Below, one piece after another: positions 25,158-34,528 of a DNA stretch of 64,000 nucleotides (position 1 is the first letter of the stretch; every line of letters starts with the position of its first letter). Source of the DNA: Ancylomarina longa (GTDB lineage: Bacteria > Bacteroidota > Bacteroidia > Bacteroidales > Marinifilaceae); NCBI RefSeq assembly GCF_003996985.1, contig NZ_RJJX01000003.1, positions 148,646 to 212,645 of the forward strand. Direction: 5' to 3'. The position numbers and the translations under genes were made by a program. Under the pieces are notes generated by a model, which did no database searches, had not been told where the DNA came from, and saw nothing but the letters and a program-made list of their open reading frames with translations.

Positions 25158-25693
25158 GTGATTAGCTGCAGGAGGTGAGGAAGATTGGTCAAATAGGGTC
25201 GATCTCCTTTCACTTTTCATATAGGATTCGCATCATCTTTGCATTTTTCCTTTAGAAGTAACACAGTTCCGCGATTATACCCAGTGATAAAGTGCAAAAA
25301 TTACAACTGCGATGCCGACTAGCCATTTTTTGTGCAAAAAAAGCCAACTACGATGATAACTTGTCATTTTTTGCACAAAAAGGGGCAACTGCGATGGCAA
25401 CTAGTCATTTTTTGTACGAAAAGAGCCAACTAGGATGCCGACTAGCCATTTTTTGTACAAAAAAGAGCAACTACGATGATAACTTGTCATTTTTTGCACA
25501 AAAAGGAGCAACTGCGATGCCGACTAGCTTGTTTTGACTTTTTTTGAGGAGATTGTTTGTGCAACAGCCTTATCGTATTTCAATTTTCGTGGGTATTTTC
25601 ATCCAACTTCTGCTCCAATAGTTTAAAATAAACTTAATTTTACAGCATCAAATTAAAATTAACCAATCCTAGATTGTTCAATTCAAGCATAAT
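25158..25693. other. Intergenic stretch holding a tandem repeat
   Basis: 536 bp between the SEC-C gene and the Nramp gene. Its centre is a 41-bp tandem repeat (25304-25528, listed separately). Before the repeat, at 25291-25303, is a partial unit end (GTGCAAAAATTA). An 81-codon open frame at 25292-25537 exists only because three repeat units make 123 bp, a multiple of three, and I do not call it a gene. Confidence 0.6.
25304..25528. repeat. 41-bp tandem repeat with a three-unit (123-bp) higher order
   Basis: Five full 41-bp units begin at 25304, 25345, 25386, 25427 and 25468, and a truncated sixth at 25509. Each starts CAACT and contains ATTTTTTG followed by CAAAAA, a near or exact palindrome (TTTTTTGTACAAAAAA in unit 4). 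Units 1 and 4, units 2 and 5, and units 3 and 6 resemble each other most, for example GATGATAACTTGTC is shared by units 2 and 5. So a block of three units was duplicated as a whole. Confidence 0.9.
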
Positions 25694-26953
25694 ATGTTTC
25701 GAATATTTAAGAATGTTGACCGAAAAGGCTATAAACCCCGATATGGTGGTTTAGATATCATTAAATTCATCGGTCCTGGTTTATTAGTAACAGTAGGTTT
25801 TATTGATCCTGGTAATTGGGCATCAAATTTGGCTGCCGGTGCCGATTATGGATACGCACTTTTGTGGATGGTAACGCTATCTACTATCATGCTGATACTC
25901 CTGCAGCACAATGTAGCTCACCTGGGAATTGCTACGGGACTTTGTCTTTCTGAAGCTGCGGTAAAGCATTTAAAACCGGTCTATTCTAAGTTTTTGTTAT
26001 CCTCGGCAATGTTTGCTTCGGTTTCCACTTCTCTGGCAGAAATACTGGGGGGAGCAATTGCACTAGATATGATGTTTGAAATTCCGGTTAGGGTAGGTGC
26101 TATACTGGTGACCATTTTTGTTTTCATTATGTTGTTTACCAATTCGTATCGTTTGATTGAAAAATGGATTATCGCCTTTGTTTCCATCATTGGATTGGCC
26201 TTTTTATATGAACTATCCTTTGTGGATGTGGAATGGAGTTCTGCAATGATTGGCTGGGTTACACCTTCCTTTCCAAAAGGATCAATGATCGTAATTATGA
26301 GTGTTCTGGGTGCAGTAGTAATGCCTCACAACCTATTCCTGCATTCCGAAATTATACAAAGCAGGCAGTGGAATCGTGAGGATGATGAGGTGATTAAGAA
26401 ACAGCTCAATTATGAGTTTTTAGATACGCTGTTCTCCATGCTTATTGGTTGGGCAATCAATAGTGCGATGATCATTTTGGCGGCAGCAACCTTCTTTAAA
26501 TTTCACACTTCGGTATCGGAATTGGAACAAGCTCAGAAATTATTGGAACCGCTTGTCGGGGGACATGCAGCTATTATATTTGCAGTAGCCTTACTTTTCG
26601 CGGGTATTGCTTCTACTATTACTTCGGGAATGGCCGGTGGTAGTATATTTGCAGGCATGTACAACGAGCCTTACGATATTAAGGACAATCACTCCCGTAT
26701 TGGGGTGGCTATCTCTCTTTTATTGGCATTGGGAATTATATTTCTGATCACAAATCCATTTCAAGGATTGATCATTTCTCAGATGATACTTAGTATACAG
26801 CTGCCCTTCACCATTTTTATGCAGGTTTATCTTACCTCTTCGGGAAAGGTAATGGGCAAATATAAGAATACCACTTCAACGAAAATCATTTTATACACCT
26901 TAGGGGGAATTGTTGCTGTTCTAAATGTATTTTTATTTATTAGTATGATTTAA
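25694..26953 (+). CDS. mntH: Nramp-family divalent metal transporter
   Basis: The 419-residue protein has about eleven membrane helices and the Nramp metal-site motifs GFIDPGNWASNLAAG (helix 1) and VVMPHNLFLHSE (helix 6, with the metal-coordinating Met). It imports Mn(II) or Fe(II) with protons. The preserved Met favours transition metals over Mg. It is a single gene after the repeat array, with no metal-regulator box that I can identify. Confidence 0.92.
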   Translation: MFRIFKNVDRKGYKPRYGGLDIIKFIGPGLLVTVGFIDPGNWASNLAAGADYGYALLWMVTLSTIMLILLQHNVAHLGIATGLCLSEAAVKHLKPVYSKFLLSSAMFASVSTSLAEILGGAIALDMMFEIPVRVGAILVTIFVFIMLFTNSYRLIEKWIIAFVSIIGLAFLYELSFVDVEWSSAMIGWVTPSFPKGSMIVIMSVLGAVVMPHNLFLHSEIIQSRQWNREDDEVIKKQLNYEFLDTLFSMLIGWAINSAMIILAAATFFKFHTSVSELEQAQKLLEPLVGGHAAIIFAVALLFAGIASTITSGMAGGSIFAGMYNEPYDIKDNHSRIGVAISLLLALGIIFLITNPFQGLIISQMILSIQLPFTIFMQVYLTSSGKVMGKYKNTTSTKIILYTLGGIVAVLNVFLFISMI

Positions 26954-27046
26954 AAAGAAGTAAAATTGTATGTTTAGTATAGTTATTTTAAATTGAAGAA
27001 AATTTATTTCCCATTCGATTTTTTTTATCCTTTTAAAAGCATAACG

Positions 27047-27604
27047 ATGTACAAGTTATTATTAATCCTTGCGGTGATTATTTTATCTATAAATAGTTAC
27101 GCACAAAAAAATGTGGTAGTGTTGCATCCTATCCTTGGCGATTCTATCGATTTAGCTGAAAAGCAAATTTATTTATTGTTCCCTGATATTAATGATTCTG
27201 ACTTTAATTATGGGAAAATTCTTAAGGGGAATGGTAAGTATATATTACATACTTTTTCTGCTACCGGCGATCAGGAATTTGAGATAGATAGTTTACAGTT
27301 GGTACATTATCAAAACAATATAAATAAGCTGATTGCCTATCAGAATTATATGGAAAACCCGAAAAAGGAAGACCGGAAGTCTTTGGTTATTACCAATCAA
27401 AAGGATACTTGTGCCCTAGAGATGAATTTGGAATATATGAGTCCTGCTATGCGTAAAAAATTACGTAAAGATTCCTATCGGTACCAACGATTAAAATCAG
27501 CTGCTGAATCATTAGGATATTGGGGAGTGGATCAGGAGAATTACATTAAAACAACAGGAATTATTGTATTCAATTCAAAAGGTTCTGATATAGAGATAAG
27601 ATAA
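27047..27604 (+). CDS. Exported protein of unknown function
   Basis: The ATG at 27047 starts a clean signal peptide (MYKLLLILAVIILSINSYAQ) and a protein of 185 residues. An upstream in-frame TTG at 26993 adds a leader that does not look like part of a signal peptide, so it is rejected. No family is recognised. The mature part has two or three strands around VVVLHPILGDSIDL and a basic stretch AMRKKLRKDSYRYQRLK near residue 140. It is 93 bp after the Nramp gene, and a strong terminator follows. Confidence 0.7.
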   Translation: MYKLLLILAVIILSINSYAQKNVVVLHPILGDSIDLAEKQIYLLFPDINDSDFNYGKILKGNGKYILHTFSATGDQEFEIDSLQLVHYQNNINKLIAYQNYMENPKKEDRKSLVITNQKDTCALEMNLEYMSPAMRKKLRKDSYRYQRLKSAAESLGYWGVDQENYIKTTGIIVFNSKGSDIEIR

Positions 27605-27649
27605 AATTTCAGGCTATTTTCTTCACATATATCAGCGAAACAGAATAAC

Positions 27650-27692
27650 GAGTAGAAAGCAGAGGATCTCCATCGCTTTCTACTCTTTTTTA
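27650..27692 (+). terminator. Rho-independent terminator
   Basis: An 11-bp perfect stem (GAGTAGAAAGC and GCTTTCTACTC), with a 14-nt loop that itself contains GAG/CTC, is followed by TTTTTTATTTTT on the plus strand. It ends the transcript of the preceding exported-protein gene and separates it from the convergent SDR gene. Confidence 0.85.
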
Positions 27693-27699
27693 TTTTTAC

Positions 27700-28476
27700 T
27701 TATCCATGTATTCCCAAAATCTGACCTCCATCCACACTAATGGTTTGTCCGCTGATATATCCCGAAGCCGGGGAGAGCAACCATGCGGCCAGTTGTCCTA
27801 AATCCTCAGGATTTCCCATTTTCTTCATTCGTATTCCGGATGCAATATTGGCTTTGGCTTGTTCCGGAGAAATTTTATCCTGTTCTGCTTTTTTCTCCAA
27901 TAGGCGTTTAATTGCTGGTGTTTCGTGATAGCCTGGAGCTAGAATATTCAAACAAACGCCGCTTTCCGCAATTTCTTGTGATAGGGTTTTTACAAATCCA
28001 ACAACCGACAGGCGAAGAGAAGTGCTCAACACTAAATTCTCAATTGGCTGTTTCACCGATGAACTCTCCAAAAATACCATTCTACCATAATTTTCCTTTA
28101 TCATTAAGGGAACCAAGGCTTGTGTAATTTCTACCTTCCAGCGTAATAATTGAGCGTAGGCATTGTCCCAATCTTCCAATTTAGTCTCCAGGGTTTTCAT
28201 TGCTGGCGGTCCTCCCGCATTGATAAAAACACCATATAATTTTCTGTCTCCAATTTTCTTATGGAGTAGCGCTATATTTTCTGATTTCGTAATATCTGCA
28301 CAAAATGGTTCTATCAAAGCTGGATATTGCTTCTGTAATTCTAATAATTTTTCTTCTCCGCGTGCTATTGTAATTACCTTGGCTTCATCAGCCACTAAGT
28401 TTTTTAAAGTAGCCAGTCCGAAGCCCGAAGTAGCACCACAGACGATAAAAAGTTGATCTTTAATATTTAAATTCAT
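27700..28476 (-). CDS. SDR-family protein lacking the YxxxK pair
   Basis: The 258-residue Rossmann protein has the cofactor loop CGATSGFGLATLK (about 13-25), NAGG (about 86-89), the catalytic-type serines ESSSVKQ (137-142) and a C-terminal SGYISGQTISVDGG. The usual Tyr-x3-Lys is absent: at the expected place the sequence reads L150-STS-L154. This is a known divergent SDR subgroup. It may bind NAD(P) without the classical reaction. It lies 3 bp downstream of the SMP-30-like gene on the same strand, so both are probably one operon. Confidence 0.85.
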   Translation of the reverse strand: MNLNIKDQLFIVCGATSGFGLATLKNLVADEAKVITIARGEEKLLELQKQYPALIEPFCADITKSENIALLHKKIGDRKLYGVFINAGGPPAMKTLETKLEDWDNAYAQLLRWKVEITQALVPLMIKENYGRMVFLESSSVKQPIENLVLSTSLRLSVVGFVKTLSQEIAESGVCLNILAPGYHETPAIKRLLEKKAEQDKISPEQAKANIASGIRMKKMGNPEDLGQLAAWLLSPASGYISGQTISVDGGQILGIHG

Positions 28477-28479
28477 TTC

Positions 28480-29346
28480 TTATTTTATTTGATATGCAAC
28501 AATTCTATTATTGTGAAAGGTCGGGACTAAAATGATTTTTTGATCGGGAATATAGCCTAGATCGGCGGCGTTTATTTGCTGATCGGCAGTACTTAGTAAT
28601 TTTGTAATCTTACCGGATTGAATGCGTTGTACATTTCCTGTCCAATCAGAAATGATCCATTCGTTTTTATTGATACCGATTAATCCATCAATATTTCCGG
28701 TATCATCAACAAGGGTGTTAATTTGTTTGCTTTTCGGATCAATTTTTAGAATCTGATTCATCACACCAGCATAAAGGAAATCATCTTCAAAAAATAAACC
28801 ATTTACATGATTTAGTTGTTCACTATCCAGATATTTCTCAAACTTATCATCCTTTAATCGATAGATACAATTTTGCATCATATCCGAAACGTACACAATT
28901 CCCTTTTGGGGATCTACTGTTACATCGTTTAAAAATTTAGCTTCTTTGCCGTGATATTTTTTTACAATTTTCTGTTTGGTAATATCAATTACTACCAAAT
29001 CATTAATATCACTTACATAAAGGTAATTGTTGTATTTGGCTATTCCTTTGGGAGCATCCATGCCGCTAACCCATTTTTGTTGTATAATTTTGCCTTGTAG
29101 ATTTAATTTGGAGAGGTAACCATTTCCATCCTGATTTGATGGAGATCCTTTAATATTTGAAACGTAAAGGCATTGATTTTCGGCGTCGTAAAATACCGAT
29201 TCCGGAATTTCGAGAATAGGTTTACTTTCCCAAACAAAAGTAAGATCAGTACTTAAATAGTTAGGAACATTGTTTTGTTGTGCGGCTATAGTATATCCAC
29301 AAACACATAAAAGCGCTGTTAAAGTAATTCGGAGATTGTGTGCCAT
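28480..29346 (-). CDS. Exported SMP-30/NHL-type beta-propeller protein
   Basis: The 288-residue protein has a signal peptide (1-22, ending TIAAQ) and a six-bladed propeller pattern. Repeats such as CLYVSNIKG, YLYVSDIND and IVYVSDMMQN, with NDVTVDPQKG and DGLIGINKNEW, are typical of gluconolactonase/SMP-30 and NHL folds. It may be a lactonase or a binding protein. It precedes the SDR gene by 3 bp, hinting at sugar or aldehyde metabolism, but the substrate is unknown. Confidence 0.83.
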   Translation of the reverse strand: MAHNLRITLTALLCVCGYTIAAQQNNVPNYLSTDLTFVWESKPILEIPESVFYDAENQCLYVSNIKGSPSNQDGNGYLSKLNLQGKIIQQKWVSGMDAPKGIAKYNNYLYVSDINDLVVIDITKQKIVKKYHGKEAKFLNDVTVDPQKGIVYVSDMMQNCIYRLKDDKFEKYLDSEQLNHVNGLFFEDDFLYAGVMNQILKIDPKSKQINTLVDDTGNIDGLIGINKNEWIISDWTGNVQRIQSGKITKLLSTADQQINAADLGYIPDQKIILVPTFHNNRIVAYQIK

Positions 29347-29409
29347 GACTTGTGCTTTAAAATTGTAGCATGAAGTTACAAATTTTTAAGTCGGCAAGTT
29401 TGAAGTAAG

Positions 29410-30069
29410 CTATTCGTTTAATCTCCCAATGATGGTTTGCGAACCGGTCACCTCCTGATTTAATTCCACCTCTATTTTGGTATCCAATGGTAAATATAAA
29501 TCCACTCTGGAACCAAATTTAATAAATCCTTCCTGCTGGCATTGATTTACCGATTCGCCTTCTTTGGCATAGGAAACAATGCGGCGAGCAACAGCACCGG
29601 CAATTTGGCGCATTAAGATGGTAGTTTTGCTGTCTTTTTCTATTACTATAGTGGTTCTTTCGTTATCGGTAGATGATTTTGGCAACCATGCTTTTAGAAA
29701 TAATCCACTGTGATGCTTAAAATACTTAATAACACCATTAATGGGATACCAGTTAATATGCACATTTAATGGCGACATAAAGATAGAAACCTGTATTCTT
29801 CTGTCCTTGAGATATTCTAATTCCACAGTTTCTTCTATTACCACAACTTTACCATCTGCAGGAGCCATAACAAGATTATCTCCAACAACAGGTACTCGCT
29901 TAGGTACTCTAAAAAAAGAAACGATTAGCAGAAAAAATGCCAAACTAAGAAAGAGTAATATATTTAAAAGAAGTCCAGTGCCAAATGCAAAATAAAGTAT
30001 TACATCCAGTATTGCCAGAATTAAGAAAAAAGTCCTAATAATTCCGTATCCTTCCTTGTGAATTGTCAT
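29410..30069 (-). CDS. psd: Phosphatidylserine decarboxylase, short type
   Basis: The 219-residue protein makes phosphatidylethanolamine in the inner membrane. It has two N-terminal helices (about 10-52), APADGKVVVIEE (about 69-80), FMSPLNVHINWYP with the conserved His, and the self-cleavage site F-G186-S187-R, where Ser becomes the pyruvoyl group. GSR in place of the LGST of the long form, and the small size, place it in the short archaetidylserine-decarboxylase-like group common in Bacteroidota. It follows cdsA by 27 bp, matching the pathway order. Confidence 0.93.
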   Translation of the reverse strand: MTIHKEGYGIIRTFFLILAILDVILYFAFGTGLLLNILLFLSLAFFLLIVSFFRVPKRVPVVGDNLVMAPADGKVVVIEETVELEYLKDRRIQVSIFMSPLNVHINWYPINGVIKYFKHHSGLFLKAWLPKSSTDNERTTIVIEKDSKTTILMRQIAGAVARRIVSYAKEGESVNQCQQEGFIKFGSRVDLYLPLDTKIEVELNQEVTGSQTIIGRLNE

Positions 30070-30096
30070 ATTCTTAAATTAAAATTTAGACCAAAA

Positions 30097-30921
30097 TTAG
30101 CGAAAATATTCATGGATTATCTGTAGAAACACAAAAACAACAGGGGAAACTAGTAGGATAGCATCAAAACGATCGAGAATACCACCATGTCCTGGAAGTA
30201 TATTTCCCGAATCTTTTATTTGAATGCTTCTTTTGAGTAGCGATTCTATCAAATCTCCTAATGATCCAAAAACAACAACAATAGCACCCATAAATAACCA
30301 TTCCCACAGACTTAAATCGAAACAGAAAATGGAACAGATATATGCAACTATAAGACTTACAATGGCTCCTCCTATGCTTCCTTCCCATGATTTTTTAGGA
30401 GATATCCTTTCAAATAATCTATGCTTTCCAAAATTAACGCCTACCAAATAGGCACCCGAATCATTTGCCCAAACCATAAGGAAAATACCCAAGACAATTT
30501 CAGAATGGAAACGGTTATCACTAAAAGGATAAGTCATATAACTGAATAGAGAAAAGGGAAGTGCAATATATGCCAATCCCATAATGGTAAAGGCGATATT
30601 CGTAAAAGGAGTTTCCTTCTTCCGATACAATTCAATAATTGGGATACTCACAACCGAAAGCGTGAATAGTAAAAAGAGTATATTTTGATGGAATCTGGCA
30701 TTAAGGTAACAGGCCACAAATAGTATTGTGGCAGCTATCATTCCGGGAATAATCTGAGGAGAACAATTAGCTTTGCGAACCAATTGATAAAATTCAAATG
30801 TTCCTAACAGTGTAATTGCAAGAAAGACGATTAAAAATCCTATGGTATGTAAAGTGATTCCCGCAATGAGCACAACTGCGAATATAGCTCCAAAAAATGT
30901 TCGTTTGACAAAGTTCCCCAC
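30097..30921 (-). CDS. cdsA: Phosphatidate cytidylyltransferase
   Basis: The 274-residue polytopic protein makes CDP-diacylglycerol from phosphatidate and CTP, the branch point to phosphatidylserine and phosphatidylglycerol. It has about seven helices and the CdsA signature near the C-terminus (SLGDLIESLLKRSIQIKDSG, then LPGHGGILDRFDAIL). The motif WANDSGAYLVG with SPKKSWEGSIGG is also present. It is followed by psd, and preceded by ftsH with a terminator-like hairpin between. Confidence 0.95.
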   Translation of the reverse strand: MGNFVKRTFFGAIFAVVLIAGITLHTIGFLIVFLAITLLGTFEFYQLVRKANCSPQIIPGMIAATILFVACYLNARFHQNILFLLFTLSVVSIPIIELYRKKETPFTNIAFTIMGLAYIALPFSLFSYMTYPFSDNRFHSEIVLGIFLMVWANDSGAYLVGVNFGKHRLFERISPKKSWEGSIGGAIVSLIVAYICSIFCFDLSLWEWLFMGAIVVVFGSLGDLIESLLKRSIQIKDSGNILPGHGGILDRFDAILLVSPVVFVFLQIIHEYFR

Positions 30922-31090
30922 TCGAAATAAATTATTAGTTATTACTGAAATAGAATTTCAGCTTCTATGCGTAAGTATAGGCGCAACAAAAATAGTATTT
31001 TTTGGGGACTTATTTTGTGAGCTTAGAGTAGAAGCACTACATGGGATTTAAACTCTCCTGTGATTTGAAATTAAATTTCATTTTTTTGTT

Positions 31091-31139
31091 AAAAAGGAAT
31101 AAGCCAAATAACAGTTTGGTAGCTGAAATTTGGCTTATT
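31091..31139 (-). terminator. Hairpin terminator after ftsH
   Basis: A 12-bp perfect stem (AATAAGCCAAAT and its complement, 31098-31109 with 31128-31139) precedes CCTTTTT on the minus strand. It lies just after the ftsH stop, so cdsA may need its own promoter. Confidence 0.75.
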
Positions 31140-31160
31140 TATAATTTGACTTCAAGCTAA

Positions 31161-33197
31161 TTATACAGCTTTACTTTCGGTGTCATTTTCTTCCTTTGAT
31201 TCCTCTTTCTTAGGAATTTGTTTAATTTCTTCTTCGAGCTTAGGAGATCCAAATTTTCTTTTTCCAAAAATTGCTTCCAGATCTTCACTAAAAATAACTT
31301 CGCGTTCCAGTAACAATTCAGCTAGTTTTCTATGTCCTTCTTTATTCTCAAGAAGTACTTGTTTGGCTCTTTTGTAACTTGCATCGATTAGAATTTTAAC
31401 TTCTTTATCGATCAATTCAGCAGTTTTTTCACTATATGGTTTAGAGAAAGAATAATCCGATTGACCAGTTGAATCGTAATAGCTTACATTCCCAATCTTA
31501 TCGCTCATACCAAATATCGAAACCATTGCAATTGCTTGTTTGGTTACTTTTTCCAAATCGTTTTGTGCTCCTGTAGATATTTTCTCAAATGTTAATTCCT
31601 CAGCTGCTCTGCCTCCTAAGGTGGAACACATCTCATCCAACATCTGTTCTTTGGTAGTGATACTCCTTTCTTCAGGAAGATACCATGCTGCTCCCAATGC
31701 TTTTCCGCGAGGAACAATCGTAACTTTCACCAAAGGGTGAGCATATTCCAGAAGCCAGGAAATAGTAGCATGCCCTGCTTCATGAAATGCAATTGTTTTT
31801 TTCTCGTCAACGGAGATGATTTTATTTTTCTTTTCTAATCCACCTACAATTCTATCAATAGCATCCAGAAAATCTTGTTTTTCGATTAGATCTTTTTTCC
31901 TTCGAGCAGCAATCAATGCTGATTCGTTACATACATTGGCAATGTCAGCTCCTGAAAATCCCGGAGTTTGTTTTGCCAAAAATGCAGGATCAATTTTTGG
32001 ATCTAATTTTAGAGGACGTAAATGCACTTCGAATATTTCTCTACGCTCATTTAAATCAGGTAATTCTACATGAATCTGACGATCGAATCTACCTGCACGC
32101 ATCAAGGCTCTATCCAAAATATCTGCACGGTTGGTAGCAGCTAGAATGATAACACCAGAATTCGTGTCGAAACCGTCCATTTCTGTGAGCAGTTGATTGA
32201 GAGTGTTTTCACGTTCATCGTTCGAACCCATGTTTGGATTCTTACCACGAGCTCTACCAATGGCATCAATCTCATCGATGAAAACTATACAAGGTGATTT
32301 TTCTTTGGCCTGCTTGAATAAATCACGAACGCGGCTAGCTCCAACACCAACAAACATTTCCACAAAGTCTGATCCTGACATGCTAAAGAAAGGTACATTA
32401 GCCTCGCCGGCAACAGCTTTTGCCAATAATGTTTTACCTGTTCCCGGAGGGCCTACAAGCAATGCACCTTTCGGTATTTTACCGCCCAATTTAGTGTATC
32501 GTTGAGGATGTTTTAGGAATTCTACAATTTCTTCTACTTCCTCTTTCGCTTCAGCCAGACCAGCTACATCTTTAAAGTTTATATTGATATTAGATTCTTT
32601 ATCAAAAACTTTAGCTTTAGATTTACCAACATTGAAGATGTTACCAGCTCCTCCGCTACCTCCTGAACCTTTACTCATTCTGCGGAATACATAGAACCAT
32701 ATCCCAATGATTAATGCAAAAGGAAGAATCCAACCCAGAAAATCAGAAAAATAGTTTTGCTGTGTCGTATATTCAGGTTCAATCCTATTCAGATCAGAGA
32801 TGTTAGACTGAGCGGACTCCAATTGATTTGCGAATTGCTCAATTGAACCAATTGGAAAAGTATAATGCGGTCCTGATTTTGAAGGGGAGTCAAAGCTACT
32901 TTCAAAAAGATCAGGATATTTATCAAGACTTTCACTTTTTAAATACACATTTACTTCAAGCAAATTTCTAACCACAACGATTCTTTCAACGTCCTGATTT
33001 TTAATCATCTTGTTTTTAACAGTCTGCCAGCTTGTCTCCTTCGGATTTTGTCCGATATTCAGAAGATTTAAGGCGATGAATGCTACGGCAATCAAGCCAT
33101 AAATCCAGTAAGCGTTAAATTTGGGTGATTTAAGTAAATTATTGCCATTTTTCCCTTTTGAGAAAGGATTATTATTTTGGTCTTTATTTTCAGTCAT
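31161..33197 (-). CDS. ftsH: ATP-dependent zinc metalloprotease FtsH
   Basis: The 678-residue inner-membrane AAA protease degrades membrane and short-lived proteins. It shows two N-terminal helices (about 30-48 and 150-170) around a periplasmic domain, the Walker [14 protein letters not shown], Walker [11 protein letters not shown], the second region of homology [20 protein letters not shown], and the zinc site [10 protein letters not shown]. The Glu/Lys-rich tail is variable. It is 28 bp after rsfS, the usual Bacteroidota pairing. Confidence 0.97.
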   Translation of the reverse strand: MTENKDQNNNPFSKGKNGNNLLKSPKFNAYWIYGLIAVAFIALNLLNIGQNPKETSWQTVKNKMIKNQDVERIVVVRNLLEVNVYLKSESLDKYPDLFESSFDSPSKSGPHYTFPIGSIEQFANQLESAQSNISDLNRIEPEYTTQQNYFSDFLGWILPFALIIGIWFYVFRRMSKGSGGSGGAGNIFNVGKSKAKVFDKESNININFKDVAGLAEAKEEVEEIVEFLKHPQRYTKLGGKIPKGALLVGPPGTGKTLLAKAVAGEANVPFFSMSGSDFVEMFVGVGASRVRDLFKQAKEKSPCIVFIDEIDAIGRARGKNPNMGSNDERENTLNQLLTEMDGFDTNSGVIILAATNRADILDRALMRAGRFDRQIHVELPDLNERREIFEVHLRPLKLDPKIDPAFLAKQTPGFSGADIANVCNESALIAARRKKDLIEKQDFLDAIDRIVGGLEKKNKIISVDEKKTIAFHEAGHATISWLLEYAHPLVKVTIVPRGKALGAAWYLPEERSITTKEQMLDEMCSTLGGRAAEELTFEKISTGAQNDLEKVTKQAIAMVSIFGMSDKIGNVSYYDSTGQSDYSFSKPYSEKTAELIDKEVKILIDASYKRAKQVLLENKEGHRKLAELLLEREVIFSEDLEAIFGKRKFGSPKLEEEIKQIPKKEESKEENDTESKAV

Positions 33198-33225
33198 TCT
33201 TATAAGTTAAAGGTTATTGAATTAG

Positions 33226-33597
33226 CTATGCTTCCTGTATTGGTGTAACAGTGGCATCAGCCCATAAACTTTCAAGACGGTAAAAATCTCTATACTCTTG
33301 CTGGAAAATATGAAGAACTACATCTGCATAATCTAAAAGGATCCACTGTGCATTTTGTTGACCTTCCTTTTTCCATATTTTCTCATTAATCTGCTCTCTA
33401 ACGTAATCTTCAACCGAATCGGCCAAAGCAGAAACATGAGTATTAGAAGTACCATTACAAATGATAAAATATTTACAAACAGCACTTTCAATGTTTCGTA
33501 AATCAATTTTGACAATATCAACAGCTTTTTTCTCCTTTAACCCTTCTATAATGGTATCAACAAGAACTTCTGATGTATTTTCCTTCTTTTTTGTCAT
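33226..33597 (-). CDS. rsfS: Ribosomal silencing factor RsfS
   Basis: The 123-residue protein binds uL14 on the large subunit and blocks subunit joining in starvation. The motifs VVDIIK-like start (AVDIVKIDLRN), KYFIICNGTSNTHVSALADSVEDYV, and WILLDYADVVLHIFQQEYRDFYRLESLW are diagnostic of the RsfS/Iojap family. It is first in the rsfS-ftsH unit, and a TATCTTTG box sits 16 bp before its start codon. Confidence 0.95.
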   Translation of the reverse strand: MTKKKENTSEVLVDTIIEGLKEKKAVDIVKIDLRNIESAVCKYFIICNGTSNTHVSALADSVEDYVREQINEKIWKKEGQQNAQWILLDYADVVLHIFQQEYRDFYRLESLWADATVTPIQEA

Positions 33598-33613
33598 ATT
33601 TATATTTTAATTA

Positions 33614-33621
33614 CAAAGATA
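33614..33621 (-). promoter_or_regulatory. -7 box of the rsfS-ftsH promoter
   Basis: The minus strand reads TATCTTTG, a match to TAnnTTTG, 16 bp before the rsfS start codon. A weak TTTA is found at the -33 distance. The leader would be under 15 nt. Confidence 0.45.
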
Positions 33622-33726
33622 ATTTTTTTTTATTCCTATTAAATCTGTTTTCTGATTTGCTTCAGAATTTAGAGCATTTTTTGCTTTAATTTATGAATAT
33701 GTCTTCTACCTATGCTTCAATCTTAC

Positions 33727-33734
33727 TATTTTTG
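33727..33734 (+). promoter_or_regulatory. Possible -7 box of birA
   Basis: TATTTTTG on the plus strand, 30 bp before the birA start codon. No TTTG is seen at the -33 distance, so this is tentative. Confidence 0.3.
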
Positions 33735-33763
33735 TCTCCTACTTAAAGCTTAAAGCAAATTTC

Positions 33764-34513
33764 ATGAGACGAAAACTATTTATGCCCCACTTAATTGTTC
33801 GTAAAAACGAGCTACATTCCACTAATAGTTTTGCCATGGAATTGATGAAAACTAATAATTCGTCAGCTGGTACTGTCGTTTTGGCATTAAATCAGACAAA
33901 AGGCCGAGGACAGCACACAAATGTATGGGAAAGTGAAAGTGGCAAAAACCTTACCATTAGTATTATTCTAATGCCAGATTTTCTGCCCATCGATCAACAA
34001 TTTAAAATTTCGATGCTCATTTCCCTTGGAGTTGCAGATTATTTGAAATATTATCTGCCAAATGTATCCATAAAATGGCCGAATGATATTTATGTAGGGA
34101 ATAAGAAAATCGCTGGTATTTTAATCGAACATTCAATTATGGGAGCTACATTAAATCATAGTATTTGTGGGATTGGTTTAAATATAAATCAGGAAAACTT
34201 TTATTCTGATGCTCCCAATCCCATATCCTTAAAGTTGCTCACAAATCAAGAATACGATATAGAAGTTGAATTAGGGAAACTGTTAGTATGTATCGAAACA
34301 AGATATTATCAGCTCGTGGATGGCAAAACAAATCTTTTGGAAGAAAATTACTTGCAATCTTTGTATTGGATAAACGAAACACATCAATTTAAGGATGATA
34401 ATGGATTGTTTATTGGAGAAATTGCAGGTATTTCCGCACTGGGTCAACTAAGAATTTTGGTCGGAGATCAAGAAAGAATTTATAATTTTAAAGAGGTGAG
34501 CTTCTTATTTTAA
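33764..34513 (+). CDS. birA: Biotin--[acetyl-CoA-carboxylase] ligase
   Basis: The 249-residue protein attaches biotin to carrier proteins. It has STNSFA near the N-terminus, the biotinyl-AMP loop KGRGQHTNVWES (about 46-57), KWPNDIYVGNKKIAGILIE and a small C-terminal SH3-like domain (about 200-249). There is no N-terminal DNA-binding domain, so it is a ligase only. Met7 is an alternative start. The stop codon lies in the loop of a hairpin shared with the convergent TonB receptor gene. Confidence 0.93.
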   Translation: MRRKLFMPHLIVRKNELHSTNSFAMELMKTNNSSAGTVVLALNQTKGRGQHTNVWESESGKNLTISIILMPDFLPIDQQFKISMLISLGVADYLKYYLPNVSIKWPNDIYVGNKKIAGILIEHSIMGATLNHSICGIGLNINQENFYSDAPNPISLKLLTNQEYDIEVELGKLLVCIETRYYQLVDGKTNLLEENYLQSLYWINETHQFKDDNGLFIGEIAGISALGQLRILVGDQERIYNFKEVSFLF

Positions 34514-34521
34514 CTCACCTC
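34493..34521. terminator. Hairpin between birA and the TonB receptor gene
   Basis: GAGGTGAG (34493-34500, inside the birA coding sequence) pairs with CTCACCTC (34514-34521) around a 13-nt loop that contains the birA stop. It lies between two convergent genes 15 bp apart and may end both transcripts. T-runs are modest. Confidence 0.55.
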
Positions 34522-34528
34522 TCTCAAT

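Noticed and set aside
25304-25528. Possible CRISPR array
   Set aside because: Units are directly adjacent with no unique spacers, and no cas gene is present.
25292-25537. 81-codon open frame across the tandem repeat
   Set aside because: It is open only because three 41-bp units make a multiple of three. Codons are not conserved relative to the unit, and no signal or family is seen.
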